This document shows, piece after piece, positions 6,192 through 8,685 of a DNA stretch of 8,685 bases. The stretch is from JBAYZQ01 sp041672385. GTDB lineage: Bacteria > Spirochaetota > Spirochaetia > Sphaerochaetales > Sphaerochaetaceae. Where the stretch lies: NCBI GenBank assembly GCA_041672385.1, contig JBAYZQ010000093.1, positions 1-8,685 of the forward strand, written 5' to 3'. The notes under the pieces are model-generated. The model saw only the letters and a list, made by a program, of their open reading frames with translations, ran no database searches and was not told where the DNA came from. The stretch's first letter is position 1. Each line of letters opens with the position of its first letter. Position numbers and translations under genes: made by a program.

Positions 6192-7838
6192 ATGGTTGAT
6201 AAATTAAAGAAAAATGGAAAAATAACTCGTAAAGGTCCAGTAGTCCTTGTGATAATGGATGGAGTTGGTTTTGGAAAATATAGTGATGGAGATGCCGTAA
6301 AAAATGCCTATACTGCAAATTTAAACAATCTTTATAAAACTTGTCCTTGGACAAAACTAAAAGCTCATGGAGTTGCTGTTGGTCTTCCAAGTGATGATGA
6401 TATGGGAAACAGTGAAGTAGGACATAATGCAATGGGTGCAGGAAGAGTTTTTGACCAAGGTGCGAAACTAGTAATTTCTTCAATTGAAACAAAAAAAATG
6501 TATCAGGGAAAAACTTGGCTTAAACTTGTTGAAAATGTGAAGAATAATAATTCAACTCTTCATTTTTTAGGTCTTTTAAGTGACGGAAATGTTCATTCAA
6601 ATATTCAAAATTTGAAAGATATGATTATTGAAGCAAAAGAAGAAGGTATAAAAAAAATAAGAGTACATGCCCTTCTTGATGGAAGAGATGTTGGAGAAAC
6701 TTCTGCTTTGGATTATTTTGATCCTTTTGCCGCTTTTCTGAAAGAACTTTCAATCGATGGTTTTGATGCTAAAATTGCTTCCGGTGGTGGAAGAATGAAA
6801 ATCACCATGGATCGATATAATGCGAATTGGGATATGGTAAAAAAAGGTTGGGAAACTCATGTTCTAGGAGAAGGTAGAAAATTTGAAAATGCTCATGATG
6901 CAATAGAAACTTTAAGAAAAGAAACAGGGGCAATAGATCAGGACCTTCCTCCTTTTGTAATTGCAGAAAATGGCAAACCCGTTGGAACAATAGAGGATAA
7001 AGATAGTGTAATTCTCTTTAATTTCAGAGGAGATAGAGCTATTGAGATTTCAAAGGCTTTTGAACAAAAAGACCTTAAAGAATTTGATAGAAAAAGAGTT
7101 CCAGATATTCAGTATGCAGGAATGATGGAATATGATGGAGATCTTCATATCCCTACACAGTTTCTAGTTACCCCTCCTGCTATTGATAAAACAATGGCTG
7201 AATATATGTGTGCAACAGGGTTAAAACAATTTTCAATAAGTGAAACTCAGAAATTTGGACATGTCACCTACTTCTTTAATGGAAATAAAAGTGGAAAGTT
7301 TGATGAAAAACTTGAAGAATATGTAGAAATACCTTCCGATATCGTTCCCTTTGAAGAAAGACCATGGATGAAATGTGCTGAAATTGCTGATAGAGTGATT
7401 AAAGAAATTGATAGTGGTAAATGGGATTATATGAAAATGAATTTTCCTAACGGGGATATGGTAGGACATACAGGTGTTTACGAAGCAGTCTTATGTTCAA
7501 TGGAAGCCTTAGACCTTCAGATTGAAAGGATAAGAAAAGAAATTGAAAAAGTTGGAGGGGTTCTTCTTATAACAGCAGACCATGGAAATGCAGATGATAT
7601 GTACGAACATGATAAGAAAGGAAACTTGATAATTAAAGCAGATGGTAATCCTGCTGCAAAAACAAGTCATTCTTTGAATCCAGTACCATTTATTGTATAT
7701 GATCCAACCTATAAAGGAGAATATAAAATAAAATTAAAAGAAGGTCTTGGAATCAGTAGTGTTTCAGCTACTTGTATTGAAATGCTTGGTTATGACAAAC
7801 CTAAAGAGTATGATCCTTCAATTGTTGTTTTTGATTAA
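6192..7838 (+). CDS. gpmI: 2,3-bisphosphoglycerate-independent phosphoglycerate mutase (iPGM)
   Basis: This cytoplasmic glycolytic enzyme interconverts 3- and 2-phosphoglycerate through a phosphoserine intermediate and two Mn ions. The 548-residue product covers the alkaline-phosphatase-like domain in two parts, with the phosphotransferase domain between them. Visible residues: metal ligand D23 (VIMDGVG), catalytic S74 (MGNSEVGHNAMGAGR), H135 (LLSDGNVHS), DGRD (163-166), GGGRMKITMDRY (198-209), FRGDR (278-282), D422 and H426 (NGDMVGH), D463 and H464 (TADHGNADDM) and H493 (TSHSLNPVPF). The central blocks resemble plant and trypanosomatid iPGMs more than Bacillus iPGM, judged from remembered sequences. 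AGGAG at 6181-6185 is the ribosome-binding site and overlaps the TAG stop of the aminopeptidase gene, so co-translation within the operon is likely. It is the last gene before a strong terminator. Cofactor-dependent GpmA is unrelated in sequence. Confidence 0.97.
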   Translation: MVDKLKKNGKITRKGPVVLVIMDGVGFGKYSDGDAVKNAYTANLNNLYKTCPWTKLKAHGVAVGLPSDDDMGNSEVGHNAMGAGRVFDQGAKLVISSIETKKMYQGKTWLKLVENVKNNNSTLHFLGLLSDGNVHSNIQNLKDMIIEAKEEGIKKIRVHALLDGRDVGETSALDYFDPFAAFLKELSIDGFDAKIASGGGRMKITMDRYNANWDMVKKGWETHVLGEGRKFENAHDAIETLRKETGAIDQDLPPFVIAENGKPVGTIEDKDSVILFNFRGDRAIEISKAFEQKDLKEFDRKRVPDIQYAGMMEYDGDLHIPTQFLVTPPAIDKTMAEYMCATGLKQFSISETQKFGHVTYFFNGNKSGKFDEKLEEYVEIPSDIVPFEERPWMKCAEIADRVIKEIDSGKWDYMKMNFPNGDMVGHTGVYEAVLCSMEALDLQIERIRKEIEKVGGVLLITADHGNADDMYEHDKKGNLIIKADGNPAAKTSHSLNPVPFIVYDPTYKGEYKIKLKEGLGISSVSATCIEMLGYDKPKEYDPSIVVFD

Positions 7839-7848
7839 TTCTTTTAAT

Positions 7849-7880
7849 AAGCCACTGAAAAAAAATCAGTGGCTTTTTTT
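7849..7880 (+). terminator. Intrinsic terminator of the lgt-gpmI operon
   Basis: A perfect 10-bp stem (AAGCCACTGA at 7849-7858, TCAGTGGCTT at 7866-7875) with a seven-A loop is followed by a T run to 7880. It starts ten bases after the gpmI stop. The minus-strand gene's stop codon at 7879-7881 touches the T run, so the hairpin also lies just beyond that gene. In the minus direction the U tract is weaker, so it may act mainly on the plus strand. Confidence 0.93.
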
Positions 7881-8628
7881 ATAGATGAACAACACCATTT
7901 TTTCTTTGTAAAAGAATAAGTAGTCCAATTTGACCAATTGTATATAGAATTAAGCCTGTGTAATTATAAGGATTCGTTGAAACAATTGTTAGCAAGAAGT
8001 TTCCAACAGTAAGTGAGATAAGGAAAACTTCCTTAAGTAGTTTTGTTAAAGTATAACCTCGGAAAATGTAAATAATAAAGTTAAAGATAGCAATCAAATA
8101 TAAAGATACAACTATAATAGTATAGTAATTAAAGGTATAAAAGAATTCTACATTATCAAGGGCTGGCCCAAAAAAAGATAGGAAAAGGGTAAATAGCAAA
8201 GAAATCATAATATATTGATTGCTTTTTTGATAACTCTTTTCTTGTTGATAAATGCTGAAACCTACAAAAGTGAAGGCAGAAAATAAAATCGCAAAGAAAT
8301 AAATTCTATTTACTATGCTACCCTTAATTATACTTTGATAGGTAACTAAAGAGTAAAGATTAAGGACTTTTATATTTTCTAGAGTAATTGAAAATAAAAG
8401 TAAAGGAGCTATTTGAAGTTCAATTCTAGCATTGTTACTATAATTTATATTTAGAAAAAACATTAAAACTAGATTTGAAAGAATCTGAAGAGTAAAAGGT
8501 GCAAAAAATAAAAATTGATTAACCTGATCATCAGTACTTCTTATTGCTAGGATTATTACGTAAAATATTCCAAAAGATAAAAACATTAAAGAGAAAAGTA
8601 AAAAAGTCCTTAAAGTTTTGTTTCTCAT
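7879..8628 (-). CDS. Unrecognised polytopic membrane protein, 249 residues
   Basis: I do not recognise a family. The product is strongly hydrophobic, with about eight predicted membrane segments (around residues 8-29, 37-60, 70-90, 106-127, 137-157, 167-189, 199-217, 224-241), short polar loops and no obvious catalytic motif. Basic residues at the N-terminus (MRNKTLR) suggest that end is cytoplasmic. A Gln/Lys/Ser loop (about 128-138) lies after segment four. The ATG at 8628 has only a weak upstream purine stretch (AAGAGAG), but it overlaps in an ATGA arrangement with the stop of a frame that stays open to the window edge, suggesting translational coupling to a preceding gene. It converges on gpmI and the two share the terminator region. 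The even hydrophobic profile and lack of long soluble domains would suit a sensor or channel-like module or the membrane subunit of a two-gene system, but nothing specific can be claimed. Confidence 0.75.
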   Translation of the reverse strand: MRNKTLRTFLLFSLMFLSFGIFYVIILAIRSTDDQVNQFLFFAPFTLQILSNLVLMFFLNINYSNNARIELQIAPLLLFSITLENIKVLNLYSLVTYQSIIKGSIVNRIYFFAILFSAFTFVGFSIYQQEKSYQKSNQYIMISLLFTLFLSFFGPALDNVEFFYTFNYYTIIVVSLYLIAIFNFIIYIFRGYTLTKLLKEVFLISLTVGNFLLTIVSTNPYNYTGLILYTIGQIGLLILLQRKNGVVHL

Positions 8629-8685
8629 ATAGTATAAACTCTCTTAACTGTTCTATTTGATTTTGTTCTTATTCCAGAAACATAA
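8625..8685 (-). CDS. Possible C-terminal end of a further minus-strand gene, cut by the window edge
   Basis: A minus-strand frame is open from the right edge and ends at a TGA (8627-8625) that overlaps the ATG of the membrane-protein gene as ATGA. The visible tail reads YVSGIRTKSNRTVKRVYTI. Nineteen codons are too few to identify a protein, and an open frame of this length can occur by chance. The support is the classical 4-nt overlap and the plausible basic C-terminus. Confidence 0.4.
   Translation of the reverse strand, partial: YVSGIRTKSNRTVKRVYTI

Overview
The window is an ordinary chromosomal stretch of a low-G+C bacterium (about 30% G+C by eye). It carries housekeeping genes for the cell envelope, the ribosome and central metabolism. 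An lgt gene and an exported S41 protease suggest a cell that makes lipoproteins. The A/T-rich codon use and the style of several proteins, such as the protease leader ending in FSEGEKE, look to me like a spirochaete (Spirochaetota). That is an impression rather than proof, since no taxon-diagnostic gene is present. There are no insertion sequences, phage genes, CRISPR arrays, tRNAs or rRNAs.

Layout from left to right: the C-terminal 60% of murA (+) enters from the left edge and ends at 762. A gene-free, very A/T-rich stretch (763-1127) follows. It holds two clusters of DnaA-box-like 9-mers, each including a perfect TTATCCACA, on either side of an even more A/T-rich core. This is the most unusual part of the window and looks like a replication origin or another DnaA-binding site. 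Next come two minus-strand genes read from right to left, an exported S41 C-terminal processing peptidase and rsmE, joined by a one-base stop/start overlap. A roughly 100-bp divergent promoter region separates them from a plus-strand operon: lgt, a three-domain aminopeptidase P, and gpmI. This operon has a 14-nt overlap at the first junction and a 9-nt gap at the second, and closes with a strong intrinsic terminator at 7849-7880. The right end carries a minus-strand gene for an unrecognised polytopic membrane protein, apparently preceded by the tail of another minus-strand gene in an ATGA overlap.

Functional links: MurA makes a peptidoglycan precursor, Lgt starts lipoprotein maturation, and the S41 protease probably trims envelope proteins. 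RsmE modifies 16S rRNA, the aminopeptidase finishes the breakdown of proline-containing peptides, and GpmI is a glycolytic enzyme. I see no new multi-gene defence or mobile system. The items most worth a second look are the DnaA-box region away from any dnaA gene, the plant/trypanosomatid-like GpmI, the possibly leaderless lgt transcript, and the orphan membrane protein.
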